DNA of 64,000 bases. Origin: Desulforamulus ruminis DSM 2154. Its GTDB lineage: Bacteria > Bacillota > Desulfotomaculia > Desulfotomaculales > Desulfotomaculaceae. Within the stretch, counting starts at the first letter, position 1; every line of letters begins with the position of its first letter. Positions 10,113 through 18,724 of the stretch are shown piece after piece. Made by a program: the position numbers and the translations under genes. Location: assembly GCF_000215085.1 (NCBI RefSeq), contig NC_015589.1, positions 1,302,001 through 1,366,000 on the forward strand, read 5' to 3'. Below the pieces are notes generated by a model. The model ran no database searches, was not told where the DNA came from, and saw only the letters and a list, made by a program, of their open reading frames with translations.

Positions 10113-11318
10113 ATGACATCCAGTCGAATGGGCAGGCTGGCGCCGGGCGTAAAGGACCTTTTGCCCCCGGAAGCCTGCCGTATGCGTCAGTTGAAAGAAG
10201 AGTTTATCCGGTTGGTGCGGTTATGGGGTTATAAGGAGGTTGCCACCCCCACCTTCGAATATTTTGAAAACCTGGCTTCGGAAGAACTGGAAGAAGAGAA
10301 GTTTTTTAAGTTTTTGGACCGGCAAGGGCATTTAATGGTACTCCGGCCGGACATGACCCGGCCCATGGCCCGGTTGGTGGCCACCAGAATGAAGGGGGTA
10401 ACACCCCCCTTGCGTTTGTGTTACCTGGCCAATGTCTTTAGTTATGAGCAGCCCCAGGTAGGACGCCAGCGGGAGTTCTGCCAGGCCGGGGTGGAATTAA
10501 TGGGCTATTCCTCCCCGGAAGCGGATGCCGAAGCCGTTGCCCTGGTCATTGCCTATCTGGTAAAGACCGGCCTCACCGATTTCCAGATCAGTATCGGCAA
10601 TGTGGGAATTTTTCACGGTCTAGTGGAACAATTGGGCCTTTCCAGGGAAGAAGCCCAGGAGCTGAAAGAAGCCCTGGGCAATAAGGACTTTGTCCGGGTG
10701 GAAGAGGTTTTATCCAAAAACTCCGCCACCCCTGCGGAAGCCAGGCGGGCTTTGGACTTGATTGAACTGCGGGGTGGACCGGAAATTCTGGACCAGGCGG
10801 TGGAGTTGGCCCAGGGAGGGCTTGCTACCGGTGCCCTGGAGAATCTCAGGGAACTCTACGCAGTGCTTAAAAAATATGGAGTGGAAGGTTTTGTAACCCT
10901 GGACCTGGGCCTGCTCCGGGGATTGGATTATTATACCGGGCTGGTTTTTGAAGGTTATTCCGTAGCCATGGGTTTTCCCATTTGTGGCGGAGGCCGCTAT
11001 AATCAACTGCTGGCTCATTTTGGACATCCCCTGCCGGCTACCGGTTTTGCCGTAAACCTGGAACGGGTGCTGGTATCTTTGGATCGCCTGAAAGGCCCTC
11101 CGGGAGAACCGGAGCCCGACGTGCTGGTGGCCTGGGAAGAGGAAGGATTGGCCGGAGCCCTGGGGACAGCCAGGGAATTAAGAGCAAAGGGCTGCCGGGT
11201 GGTAACCGCCCTTGCCGGATATACCCCGGGAAAAGCCATGGCTGAAGGAAAAAGCCTGGGCGCGGCCAAAGTCATCTACTTTAAAAGCGACGGCACCTGT
11301 GAAGAATTCAAAATATAG
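10113..11318 (+). CDS. hisZ: ATP phosphoribosyltransferase regulatory subunit HisZ
   Basis: HisRS-like protein without tRNA-synthetase function that forms an octamer with the short HisG and is required for its activity and histidine feedback. Class II synthetase features are present: the N-terminal PGVKDLLPPEACRMRQLKEE, a motif-2-like VLRPDMTRPMARLVA, and a GGGRYNQLLAHFG motif-3-like segment. The length of 401 residues fits HisZ. I chose the ATG at 10113 with GAGGTGAAG just upstream; the longer in-frame reading overlaps the preceding gene and has no homologous look. The adjacent hisG is the short form, which confirms HisZ rather than HisS. Confidence 0.94.
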   Translation: MTSSRMGRLAPGVKDLLPPEACRMRQLKEEFIRLVRLWGYKEVATPTFEYFENLASEELEEEKFFKFLDRQGHLMVLRPDMTRPMARLVATRMKGVTPPLRLCYLANVFSYEQPQVGRQREFCQAGVELMGYSSPEADAEAVALVIAYLVKTGLTDFQISIGNVGIFHGLVEQLGLSREEAQELKEALGNKDFVRVEEVLSKNSATPAEARRALDLIELRGGPEILDQAVELAQGGLATGALENLRELYAVLKKYGVEGFVTLDLGLLRGLDYYTGLVFEGYSVAMGFPICGGGRYNQLLAHFGHPLPATGFAVNLERVLVSLDRLKGPPGEPEPDVLVAWEEEGLAGALGTARELRAKGCRVVTALAGYTPGKAMAEGKSLGAAKVIYFKSDGTCEEFKI

Positions 11319-11321
11319 ACC

Positions 11322-11354
11322 GAAGAACTCGCCGGAGGTTCCGGCGTTCTTTAT
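11322..11354 (+). terminator. Hairpin between hisZ and hisG
   Basis: GAAGAACTCGCCGGA and TCCGGCGTTCTT form a stem with one bulged T and a GGT loop, followed by TTATT. It may end part of the yerC-hisZ transcript; a good promoter follows before hisG, so hisG-IE need not depend on read-through. Confidence 0.6.
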
Positions 11355-11379
11355 TATGGTCAGACGTCATAAAAAACTA

Positions 11380-11408
11380 TTGACAGCAGCAAGATGCTAT
11401 TTTAACAT
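11380..11408 (+). promoter_or_regulatory. Sigma-A-type promoter for hisG operon
   Basis: TTGACA (11380-11385), 17-base spacer, TAACAT (11403-11408), then an A/T-rich stretch and the AAAGGAGGG ribosome site of hisG 28 bases further on. The -35 is a perfect match. No T-box or histidine leader peptide is visible in the short leader. Confidence 0.75.
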
Positions 11409-11450
11409 ATTATTATATTACTAATTTAATTAACTAAAGGAGGGACCGCC

Positions 11451-12113
11451 TTGGTTGCGGCCAGAGATATTTTAACAGTGGCTTTGCCCAAAGGGACCCT
11501 TTATGGTCCTTCCGTCAAACTCCTGGGTTGTGCCGGATTGGCAACCGGCTTTCTGGAAAATCCCGGACGTCAGTTGCTGCTTTACTCGGAAAAGGATGCG
11601 GTGCGCTTTATCATTTGCCGTCCTACGGACATCCCCACCTATGTGGAATACGGCGCGGCGGATATCGGTTTGGCGGGCAAGGATACCATTGTGGAACAAA
11701 ATAAAGACGTCTATGAACTGTTGGATTTAAAATACGGCGGCTGCCGGTTTGTGGTGGCGGTGCCTGAGGGGAAAGAGCAGCCCCTGCAGTATTGGAACCA
11801 AACCCGGGTTGCCACCAAGTTTCCGCGCATTGCCGAGGAATTCTTCCGGCAGCAGGGAATGCAGATGGAAATTATTAAACTGCATGGCAATATTGAACTG
11901 GCTCCCATTGTGGGACTGGCGGAAATGATTGTGGATCTGGTTTCCACCGGCCGTACCCTGAGGGAGAATAAACTGGTGCCGGTGGCGGATGTTCTGCGAT
12001 CCACCTCCCGTTTAATTGCCAACCGGGTGAGTCACCGTTTGAAAAACGAGCGCATTAATCCCCTGGTTGAACGGATTCGCCAGGTAGTAGAGGAAGGGGG
12101 CCTGGAAAAGTGA
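11451..12113 (+). CDS. hisG: ATP phosphoribosyltransferase, short catalytic subunit HisG
   Basis: First step of histidine synthesis: condenses ATP and PRPP. At 220 residues it is the HisG-S form, lacking the C-terminal ACT-like regulatory domain, and therefore needs HisZ. Visible are [18 protein letters not shown] at the N-terminus, the [17 protein letters not shown] stretch and the PRPP loop [16 protein letters not shown]. The TTG start at 11451 is six bases from AAAGGAGGG. The 3' end overlaps hisD by four bases. Confidence 0.96.
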   Translation: MVAARDILTVALPKGTLYGPSVKLLGCAGLATGFLENPGRQLLLYSEKDAVRFIICRPTDIPTYVEYGAADIGLAGKDTIVEQNKDVYELLDLKYGGCRFVVAVPEGKEQPLQYWNQTRVATKFPRIAEEFFRQQGMQMEIIKLHGNIELAPIVGLAEMIVDLVSTGRTLRENKLVPVADVLRSTSRLIANRVSHRLKNERINPLVERIRQVVEEGGLEK

Positions 12114-13408
12114 TAAAAATTATAGAGGTATCCGATAGCGAAGGACTAAAGGCCTTATTGAAAGGACGTTCCGGGGGTCAGGAAGGAATTGCTTCCAGAG
12201 TGGCGGCCATTATGCAGGAAGTCCGGGAGCGGGGCGATATAGCCTTGTGCGGCTTTACCCGGCGTTTTGACGGCGCCAGCTTAACTCCGGAACAGCTTCG
12301 GGTAACCGATGAAGAAATAGATCAGGCTTATAGTATGGTGGATCAGGAGGTTCTGACTTCCTTAAAACTGGCCCGGGACCGTATTCGGAAGTATCATCAA
12401 AAACAACTGACCCGTTCCTGGTTTGACACCGAACCCAACGGCACCCTGCTGGGACAGTTGATTACACCCTTGGACCGGGTAGGTGTTTATGTTCCCGGAG
12501 GCACCGCCTCCTACCCCTCCTCGGTTTTGATGAACGCCGTGCCGGCCAAGGTGGCGGGAGTTTCCCAGGTGGTAATGGTGACTCCGCCCGGGGCCGACGG
12601 AAAATTAAATCCCTATACCCTGGTGGCCGCCAGAGAGGCCGGGGTGGACGAAATTTATAAAGCAGGGGGGGCCCAGGCCATTGCAGCCCTGGCTTACGGT
12701 ACGGAGACCATCGCACCGGTGGATAAAATTACCGGTCCGGGCAACATTTTTGTAACCCTGGCCAAGCGCATGGTGTACGGCCAGGTAGACATTGACATGC
12801 TGGCCGGGCCCAGTGAGGTTCTGGTGGTGGCGGATGCTTCGGCCAACCCGGAATATGCGGCAGCCGATATGCTTTCCCAGGCGGAGCATGATGTCCTGGC
12901 TTCGGCAGTATTATTGACCCACCACCGGGAGCTGGCGGAATGGGTGCGGCAGGAACTGGAAAAACAGGTGGCCCTGCTGCCTAGGCAGGACTTGGCCAGA
13001 GAAGCCCTGGCCAACCACAGTGCCCTGGTGATTACCGGCAGCCTGGAGGAATCCCTGGAACTGGCCAATGCCTTTGCGCCGGAACACTTGGAACTTCTGG
13101 TGGAAGAACCCTTCCGGTGGCTGAGCAGGATCCGGCATGCCGGCGCGGTTTTTCTGGGAGCCCATTCGCCGGAACCGGTGGGGGACTATCTGGCAGGACC
13201 CAATCATGTGCTTCCCACCGGCGGCACGGCCCGCTTTTATTCTCCTTTAAACGTAGACACCTTTATGAAAAAATCCAGCATCATTTCTTTTTCCAAAGAA
13301 AACTTAGAGCTTCTTGGACCGGATATTATCAGGCTGGCAGAGGTGGAAGGGCTGCAGGCCCATGCCAATGCCGTCAGAGTGAGGCTAAAAAGCCAGTCAA
13401 GGGAATAA
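12110..13408 (+). CDS. hisD: Histidinol dehydrogenase HisD
   Basis: Zinc enzyme that oxidises L-histidinol to histidine in two NAD-dependent steps, the last of the pathway. The 432-residue protein shows [19 protein letters not shown], the [15 protein letters not shown] nucleotide region, [13 protein letters not shown], and the catalytic/zinc FAPEHLELL segment. The GTG start overlaps the hisG stop (GTGA), a sign of coupling. Length is normal for the family. Confidence 0.96.
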   Translation: MIKIIEVSDSEGLKALLKGRSGGQEGIASRVAAIMQEVRERGDIALCGFTRRFDGASLTPEQLRVTDEEIDQAYSMVDQEVLTSLKLARDRIRKYHQKQLTRSWFDTEPNGTLLGQLITPLDRVGVYVPGGTASYPSSVLMNAVPAKVAGVSQVVMVTPPGADGKLNPYTLVAAREAGVDEIYKAGGAQAIAALAYGTETIAPVDKITGPGNIFVTLAKRMVYGQVDIDMLAGPSEVLVVADASANPEYAAADMLSQAEHDVLASAVLLTHHRELAEWVRQELEKQVALLPRQDLAREALANHSALVITGSLEESLELANAFAPEHLELLVEEPFRWLSRIRHAGAVFLGAHSPEPVGDYLAGPNHVLPTGGTARFYSPLNVDTFMKKSSIISFSKENLELLGPDIIRLAEVEGLQAHANAVRVRLKSQSRE

Positions 13409-13459
13409 GCCTATCGGCCGAAAAAGGTTAAAACAACCTGCTTAAAGGATGTGAGTGCA

Positions 13460-14545
13460 GTGCGAGAACCCTTTAGCCTGAAAAATCTGGTCCGGGCGGG
13501 ATTAGATAAACTGGTGCCTTACGAAGCGCACTTATACCCGGATGTGATCAAACTGGATGCCAACGAAAATCCCTACCCTTTTCCAGAGGAAGTGGCCCGG
13601 GAAATTGGGCAGTTGGCCTCCGGAGACCTGCTGAGCCGCTACCCGGATAGCGGAGCTGTAAAACTGCGGCAGGCCATCGCCGGTTACGCCGGTGTTCAGC
13701 CGGAACAAGTGATGGTGGGCAACGGTTCCGATGAACTAATTTTAAATATTTTACTGACCTTTGGTACCGGGGGAAGGGTGCTGATCACCAATCCCACCTT
13801 CTCTATGTATAAGATTCACGCCCTGGTGGCGGGAGCCAGACCCATACCGGTTCCCCGCCGGGCCGATTTCTTTGTTGACGTGCCGGCTCTGGTGACCTAT
13901 GCTCGGCAGCCGGAGTCCAAAGTGGTTTTTATTTGTTCGCCCAACAACCCTACCGGCAATGCCACCCGGCTGGGAGAGATTGAAAGCGTTCTTCATCAGG
14001 TCAACTGCCTGGTGGTGGTAGACCAGGCTTACCTGGAGTTCGGCGGGGAAGATTGCGTTCCTTTGTTAAACCAATATCCGAATCTGCTGATTCTCCGTAC
14101 CTTCTCCAAAGCTTTTTCCCTGGCGGGCTTAAGGGTGGGCTATCTGTTGGCCAACCCGGATGTGCTCCGGCAGATGCAGAAAGTGAAGCAGCCCTATAAC
14201 CTGAATGCCTTTTCTCAGGCGGCGGCAGCCGCCGTTCTGGAACACCGGGATATTTTCCGGGGGCAGATTGGGGCAATACTGGAACAGCGGGAAGTGCTCC
14301 GCCGGGGATTGGAGGCCATCGAAGGCGTAACGCCTTATCCATCGGCGGCCAACTATCTTTTGTTTCATACCAATTATGCCAGCAAAATGGTTTACCAGGC
14401 ACTGCTGGACCGGGGCATCCTGATTCGCAGACTGGGCGGTCCGGAGCTTCCCGGTTATTTAAGGGTATCGGTGGGAACCCCGGAGCAAAACAAGCAGTTT
14501 CTGAGTGTACTGACCGAAGTGATGGAACTGCTGGGGAGGGAGTAA
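13460..14545 (+). CDS. hisC: Histidinol-phosphate aminotransferase HisC
   Basis: PLP-dependent fold-type I aminotransferase converting imidazole-acetol phosphate to histidinol phosphate. Key segments are KLDANENPYPFP near the N-terminus, GNGSDELI, SPNNPTGNAT, and the PLP-lysine in RTFSKAFSLAGLRVGY (about Lys217). Two GTG codons are possible; I use 13460 because AAAGGATG lies about eight bases upstream, whereas the GTG at 13451 overlaps it. About 361 residues. The short 51-base gap from hisD keeps it in the operon. Confidence 0.95.
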   Translation: MREPFSLKNLVRAGLDKLVPYEAHLYPDVIKLDANENPYPFPEEVAREIGQLASGDLLSRYPDSGAVKLRQAIAGYAGVQPEQVMVGNGSDELILNILLTFGTGGRVLITNPTFSMYKIHALVAGARPIPVPRRADFFVDVPALVTYARQPESKVVFICSPNNPTGNATRLGEIESVLHQVNCLVVVDQAYLEFGGEDCVPLLNQYPNLLILRTFSKAFSLAGLRVGYLLANPDVLRQMQKVKQPYNLNAFSQAAAAAVLEHRDIFRGQIGAILEQREVLRRGLEAIEGVTPYPSAANYLLFHTNYASKMVYQALLDRGILIRRLGGPELPGYLRVSVGTPEQNKQFLSVLTEVMELLGRE

Positions 14546-14546
14546 C

Positions 14547-15143
14547 GTGCAATTGCAGCGGCAAGCCCAAATGGAACGGAAGACCGGCGAAACAGAGATT
14601 CAACTGTCCCTGTCCCTAGACGGTTCCGGGACTTATCAAATCGCCAGCGGTGTGGGATTTTTAGACCATATGCTGTGTTTATTGGCCAGGCATGGAGCCC
14701 TGGACCTGCAGTTATCGGCTCGAGGGGATCTTCATATTGATGATCACCATACGGTGGAGGATATCGGGATCACCCTGGGATTGGCTCTCCGGCAGGCCCT
14801 GGGCGATAAGGCGGGAATCCAGCGCTACGGCAATGCCCTGGTGCCCATGGACGAGGCTCTGGTGCTGGTGGCGCTGGATATCAGCGGTCGCGGCCACCTG
14901 GAACTGGATTTAACTCTGCCTGCGGCTAAAGTGGGAACCTTTGACACCGAACTGGTGGAAGAATTCTTAAGAGCCCTGGCCATCAATAGCGGAATCACCC
15001 TGCATGCCCGCATGCTCAACGGTCGCAATACCCATCACATTATTGAGGCGGTCTTCAAAGGACTGGGCCGGGCCCTGCGCCAGGCCGTGGCTGCGGATGA
15101 ACGTTTGCCGGGCGTACCGTCCACCAAGGGGGTATTGGTATGA
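14547..15143 (+). CDS. hisB: Imidazoleglycerol-phosphate dehydratase HisB (monofunctional)
   Basis: Manganese enzyme of 198 residues that dehydrates IGP. Metal-binding histidine clusters are visible in GVGFLDHMLCLLARHG, DDHHTVEDIGITLG and GRNTHHIIEAVFKG. It lacks the N-terminal histidinol-phosphatase domain of the enterobacterial enzyme, so that activity must come from elsewhere (PHP- or inositol-phosphatase-type). The GTG start lies one base after the hisC stop with GGGGAGGG upstream. It overlaps hisH by four bases. Confidence 0.96.
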   Translation: MQLQRQAQMERKTGETEIQLSLSLDGSGTYQIASGVGFLDHMLCLLARHGALDLQLSARGDLHIDDHHTVEDIGITLGLALRQALGDKAGIQRYGNALVPMDEALVLVALDISGRGHLELDLTLPAAKVGTFDTELVEEFLRALAINSGITLHARMLNGRNTHHIIEAVFKGLGRALRQAVAADERLPGVPSTKGVLV

Positions 15144-15751
15144 TCACCATTATCGACTACGGTATGGGAAATTTGCGCAGTGTGCAAAAGGGTTTTGCCC
15201 AGGTGGGCTGTCCGGCGGAGATTGTCCGGGACCCGGACCGGGTGGAAACCGCTGCGGCAGTGGTGCTGCCGGGAGTGGGCGCCTTTGCCGATGCCATGGA
15301 AAATCTACAGCAGGCCGGCATGATGGAGGCGATCCGGCGGGTGATTGCTGCGGGCAAACCCTTTCTGGGCATTTGCCTGGGACAGCAGCTTTTATTTGAA
15401 TCCAGTGAAGAATTTGGCAGCACCCGGGGGCTGGGAATCTTTCCCGGGTCCGTTAAAAGGTTCCCGGCGGGAGAACTGAAGGTGCCCCATATGGGCTGGA
15501 ATCAGGCGGAAATCCTCCAACCCAGCCCGCTGCTGGAAGGGATTCCGGACCAAGCGGCCTTTTATTTTGTTCATTCCTATTACGTTGCTCCGGCAGACCC
15601 GGAGCTGACCCTGGCCCGGACGGAATACGGCTTGAAATTTGCCTCCATCGTGGGCAGAGACCGGGTTTTCGGCATTCAGTTCCATCCGGAAAAAAGCAGT
15701 TTTCTGGGGTTAAAAATCCTTGAGAACTTTGGAAAGCAGGTGAAGATATGA
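15140..15751 (+). CDS. hisH: Imidazole glycerol phosphate synthase, glutaminase subunit HisH
   Basis: Class I glutamine amidotransferase that feeds ammonia through the HisF barrel. The nucleophile cysteine lies in FLGICLGQQLLFE and the His-Glu pair in FGIQFHPEKS. The 203-residue length is normal. The ATG overlaps the hisB stop (ATGA), and its own end overlaps hisA by four bases, so hisB-H-A form one tightly coupled block. Confidence 0.96.
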   Translation: MITIIDYGMGNLRSVQKGFAQVGCPAEIVRDPDRVETAAAVVLPGVGAFADAMENLQQAGMMEAIRRVIAAGKPFLGICLGQQLLFESSEEFGSTRGLGIFPGSVKRFPAGELKVPHMGWNQAEILQPSPLLEGIPDQAAFYFVHSYYVAPADPELTLARTEYGLKFASIVGRDRVFGIQFHPEKSSFLGLKILENFGKQVKI

Positions 15752-16479
15752 TTATTTTCCCTGCCATCGACCTGAAGGAAGGGCAGTGTGTCCGTTTGCT
15801 GGAAGGCCGGATGGACAGCGCCACCGTTTATTCCCGGGATCCGGGCGGCACCGCCCGGAACTGGCAGGAACAGGGCGCCTCCTTTATTCATGTGGTGGAT
15901 CTGGACGGAGCCTTTGCCGGCAAACCCCGCAACCGGGAGGCCATCCGGCAGATACTGGAGGCCGTGGAGGTTCCGGTTCAGGTAGGGGGCGGCATCCGGG
16001 ACCTGGAAACCATGGAAGAGCTGTTCTCTATGGGCGTTAACCGGGTGATTCTGGGCAGCGCAGCCATCCTGAAGCCGGAACTGGTGGCGGAGGCCGGCCG
16101 CCGGTATGGTGCCAAGGTGCTGGTGGGTATTGACGCCCGGGATGGCCGGGTGGCCATTCAAGGCTGGGGTGAGACCGTGTCCAAAACCGCTTTGCAACTG
16201 GCCCGGGAGGTTAAGGAGCTTGGCGTGCAAAGAATTGTCTTTACCGATATCCGGCGGGACGGCAGGCTGTCGGGACCCAACCTGGGAGCTACCGGGGAAC
16301 TGGCCCGGGACAGCGGTTTAAAGGTGATTGCTTCCGGAGGCGTTTCCTCCCTGGAGGACATCCGGGCGGTGAAGGCACTGGAAAAGGACGGCGTGGAGGG
16401 CGCCATTGTGGGCAAGGCCCTCTATACCGGTGCGGTGAAGCTTCCGGAGGCTCTGGCCCTGGCCCGGGGGGGGGTTTAA
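15748..16479 (+). CDS. hisA: ProFAR isomerase HisA
   Basis: TIM-barrel isomerase of 243 residues that opens the ribose ring of ProFAR (Amadori rearrangement). The catalytic aspartates sit in [15 protein letters not shown] at the start and in [13 protein letters not shown] in the second half; phosphate loops are [12 protein letters not shown] and [11 protein letters not shown]. The protein shows the usual half-barrel duplication shared with HisF. The ATG overlaps the hisH stop. A run of seven guanines lies just before the stop codon. Confidence 0.95.
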   Translation: MIIFPAIDLKEGQCVRLLEGRMDSATVYSRDPGGTARNWQEQGASFIHVVDLDGAFAGKPRNREAIRQILEAVEVPVQVGGGIRDLETMEELFSMGVNRVILGSAAILKPELVAEAGRRYGAKVLVGIDARDGRVAIQGWGETVSKTALQLAREVKELGVQRIVFTDIRRDGRLSGPNLGATGELARDSGLKVIASGGVSSLEDIRAVKALEKDGVEGAIVGKALYTGAVKLPEALALARGGV

Positions 16480-16481
16480 AG

Positions 16482-17240
16482 ATGCTGATGAAAAGAATTA
16501 TTCCCTGCCTGGATGTAACCGGCGGCAGGGTGGTGAAAGGCACCAACTTTGTAAACCTGAGAGACGCCGGAGACCCGGTGGAGCTGGCCGCCCTGTACGA
16601 CCGGGAAGGGGCCGACGAAGTGATCTTTCTGGATATCACCGCTTCCTCCGACGGGCGGGCCACCATGCTGGATGTGGTTCGGCGGACCGCGGAGGAGGTT
16701 TTCATTCCCTTTACAGTGGGCGGCGGGATTCGGACCGTAGAGGATATGCGGCTGATGCTGCAGGCCGGGGCGGACAAGATCGGCATTAATACCGCGGCCA
16801 TTAAAAATCCCCGGGTGATCTCCGAAGGGGCACTGAAGTTCGGCAGCCAGTGCGTGGTGGTGGCCATTGACGCCCGGCAGACCGGCCCGCGGAAATGGGA
16901 GGTCTACATCCACGGGGGCCGTACCCCCACCGGCATGGACGCGGTGGAATGGGCGGCGAAGGCCGAGGAACTGGGAGCCGGGGAAATCTTGCTCACCAGC
17001 ATGGACCGGGACGGCACCAAGGAGGGCTTTGATCTTGCCCTGACCCGGACCATCGCCCAAGCGGTTAAAATCCCGGTCATCGCCTCCGGAGGAGTGGGGA
17101 CTTTGGAACACATGGCCCAGGGACTCACCGAGGGCATGGCCGATGCAGCCCTGGCGGCTTCCATTTTTCACTTCGGTGAATATTCCGTCCGGCAGGCCAA
17201 GGAGTACCTCCGGGAGCGGGGCGTGCCGGTGCGTTTATAA
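16482..17240 (+). CDS. hisF: Imidazole glycerol phosphate synthase, cyclase subunit HisF
   Basis: TIM-barrel cyclase that makes IGP and AICAR; AICAR returns to PurH of the purine operon upstream. The 252-residue protein has the signature [16 protein letters not shown] with the catalytic Asp, [12 protein letters not shown] and [15 protein letters not shown] with the second catalytic Asp. The ATG at 16482 lies three bases after the hisA stop; an in-frame ATG at 16488 is an alternative. Confidence 0.95.
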   Translation: MLMKRIIPCLDVTGGRVVKGTNFVNLRDAGDPVELAALYDREGADEVIFLDITASSDGRATMLDVVRRTAEEVFIPFTVGGGIRTVEDMRLMLQAGADKIGINTAAIKNPRVISEGALKFGSQCVVVAIDARQTGPRKWEVYIHGGRTPTGMDAVEWAAKAEELGAGEILLTSMDRDGTKEGFDLALTRTIAQAVKIPVIASGGVGTLEHMAQGLTEGMADAALAASIFHFGEYSVRQAKEYLRERGVPVRL

Positions 17241-17257
17241 TTTAGAGGTGAGACAAA

Positions 17258-17947
17258 ATGATATTTAAGGTGGACGACTTAAAATATAATGAGGCCGGGT
17301 TAATCCCCGCCATTGTTCAGGAGGTCCGCAGCCGGGAAGTGCTGATGATGGCCTGGATGAACCAAGAGGCGGTGGAAAAAACCCTGGCCACCGGAGAAAC
17401 CTGGTTTTACAGCCGGAGCCGGCAAGCAATGTGGAAAAAGGGCGAAACCTCCGGCCATGTGCAGAGGGTAAAAGGGCTGTATTACGATTGTGATGCCGAT
17501 ACCCTGCTGGTGCTGGCGGAACAGGAGGGAGGAGCGGCCTGCCATGAGGGCTATACCTCCTGCTTCCATAACCGGGTGAATCCGGACCGTTCGGTTAGCA
17601 TTGAGGGAGAAAAGAAGTTTGAGCCGGCTCAGGTGTATGGCGGGCAGGAAGCCCGGACCTCCGCAGACCCGGAAATCATCAATGATCTATTCCGGGTCAT
17701 ATTGAGCCGTAAGGCGGAACGGCCGGAAGGGGCCTATACCACCTACCTTTTTGATCAGGGCGTCGATAAGATCTGCAAAAAAGTAGGGGAAGAATGCGCC
17801 GAAGTCATCATCGGGGCCAAAAATAACAGCAAAGAAGAACTGACCTACGAGGCTGCGGATTTAATGTACCACCTGCTGGTGCTGCTGGCAAACCAGGGAA
17901 TATCCCCGGAGGAGATTTACCGGGAGTTGGCCAAACGAAGGAAATAA
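17258..17947 (+). CDS. hisI: Bifunctional phosphoribosyl-AMP cyclohydrolase / phosphoribosyl-ATP pyrophosphatase HisIE
   Basis: Fused steps 2 and 3 of histidine synthesis, 229 residues. The N-terminal HisI domain carries zinc/magnesium ligands in DCDADTLLVLAEQ and CHEGYTSCFHNR; the C-terminal HisE domain (from about residue 138) carries KVGEECAEVIIGAKN and YEAADLMYHLLVLLA, an all-helical MazG-like fold. The ATG is behind AGAGGTGAG. A terminator follows, so this gene closes the operon. Confidence 0.96.
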   Translation: MIFKVDDLKYNEAGLIPAIVQEVRSREVLMMAWMNQEAVEKTLATGETWFYSRSRQAMWKKGETSGHVQRVKGLYYDCDADTLLVLAEQEGGAACHEGYTSCFHNRVNPDRSVSIEGEKKFEPAQVYGGQEARTSADPEIINDLFRVILSRKAERPEGAYTTYLFDQGVDKICKKVGEECAEVIIGAKNNSKEELTYEAADLMYHLLVLLANQGISPEEIYRELAKRRK

Positions 17948-17988
17948 AGAATTGGGGAGGTGATAGACCCTTCCCAATTCTTTATTTT
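17946..17988 (+). terminator. Rho-independent terminator after hisIE
   Basis: AAAGAATTGGGGAGG pairs with CCTTCCCAATTCTTT (one G-T pair), an approximately 15-bp stem, followed by ATTTTTG. It begins at the hisIE stop codon. Confidence 0.88.
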
Positions 17989-18034
17989 TGAAGGATATGT
18001 GCTTGATAAACAAGTATAAATTTCCCCCGCCATA

Positions 18035-18043
18035 TGATACAAT
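18035..18043 (+). promoter_or_regulatory. Extended -10 promoter element for the 18.1-kb coiled-coil gene
   Basis: TGATACAAT, a TGn-extended -10, 62 bases upstream of the GTG start. No good -35 at the proper distance. Similar extended -10 boxes precede pcrA, gatC and bshB1. Confidence 0.4.
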
Positions 18044-18105
18044 CAGGAAAATGGTGGCAAAGCAAAGGGCTATAAAAACCCATTGGATCCGAAAGGAGTG
18101 GAACC

Positions 18106-18510
18106 GTGAGCGAGGGCTTATTGCAGGAAATTCTTCAGGAGCTTAAGGGAATGAGAACGGAACTGACGGATGTAAAGAGTGAAATGGTGAATGTAAAAAA
18201 TGAGATGACGGTCGTAAAAAGTGAAATGGCAGACATGAGAAGTGAAATGACGGGTATGAAAACTGAAATGACAAACGTGAAAAGCGAACTGGGTTCCCTG
18301 AATCAGCGTGTTGGCAGCCTTGAAGCCGGTCAGCAGAAACTGGCCATGAAGATTGAAAATGAAGTGATTGATAAAATCCGGGCCTTGTTTGACGACCGGG
18401 AAATGCAAAACCACCGGCTTGACCGTATTGACGTCAAATTGGAGAATATTATCGTAGATCTTAGCTATCTGGTAACCAAGGTCTCCCGATTGGAAAAAGT
18501 GGCTAAATAA
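18106..18510 (+). CDS. Heptad-repeat coiled-coil protein, function unknown
   Basis: A 134-residue protein with no recognisable enzyme domain. Residues about 19-67 are about seven successive 7-residue units of the form E-(M/L)-x-x-(V/M)-(K/R)-(S/N/T), for example EMVNVKN and EMTGMKT, a continuous coiled coil encoded by imperfect 21-base DNA repeats. A second, non-repetitive helical part (KIENEVIDKIRALFDDREMQ and LDRIDVKLENIIVDLSYLV) follows. There is no signal peptide or membrane segment. Start is GTG behind AAAGGAGTG. It is flanked by its own promoter and terminator. It resembles the 36.1-kb gene in plan (repeat coiled coil plus a short conserved-looking tail), so the two may be members of one family. 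A structural or assembly role is only a guess. Confidence 0.75.
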   Translation: MSEGLLQEILQELKGMRTELTDVKSEMVNVKNEMTVVKSEMADMRSEMTGMKTEMTNVKSELGSLNQRVGSLEAGQQKLAMKIENEVIDKIRALFDDREMQNHRLDRIDVKLENIIVDLSYLVTKVSRLEKVAK

Positions 18511-18556
18511 AAGTTGCGGCATAAAAGATAGAACCCGTCTCTTTAAGGGAATTTGG

Positions 18557-18597
18557 AAGAATGGGACCAGGATTATTCCTGCACATTCTTTTTTTCT
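18557..18597 (+). terminator. Rho-independent terminator before pcrA
   Basis: AAGAATG...CCAGGA and TCCTG..CATTCTT form an interrupted stem with a TTAT loop, followed by TTTTTTTCTTT. Confidence 0.75.
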
Positions 18598-18667
18598 TTC
18601 TAAAAGAAAATCCGCTAAGAAAATGCAAAGATTAAAGCACAAATCTAGAACCTCCAACATCAAGATA

Positions 18668-18676
18668 TGATATAAT
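18668..18676 (+). promoter_or_regulatory. Extended -10 promoter for pcrA
   Basis: TGATATAAT, a perfect extended -10, about 49 bases before the chosen pcrA start. The -35 region (around 18648) is poor, as expected for extended -10 promoters. Confidence 0.6.
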
Positions 18677-18724
18677 GAACAGTGTTTTTCTACTTTTAAC
18701 ATTACTTGCCATATGGAGGAAATG

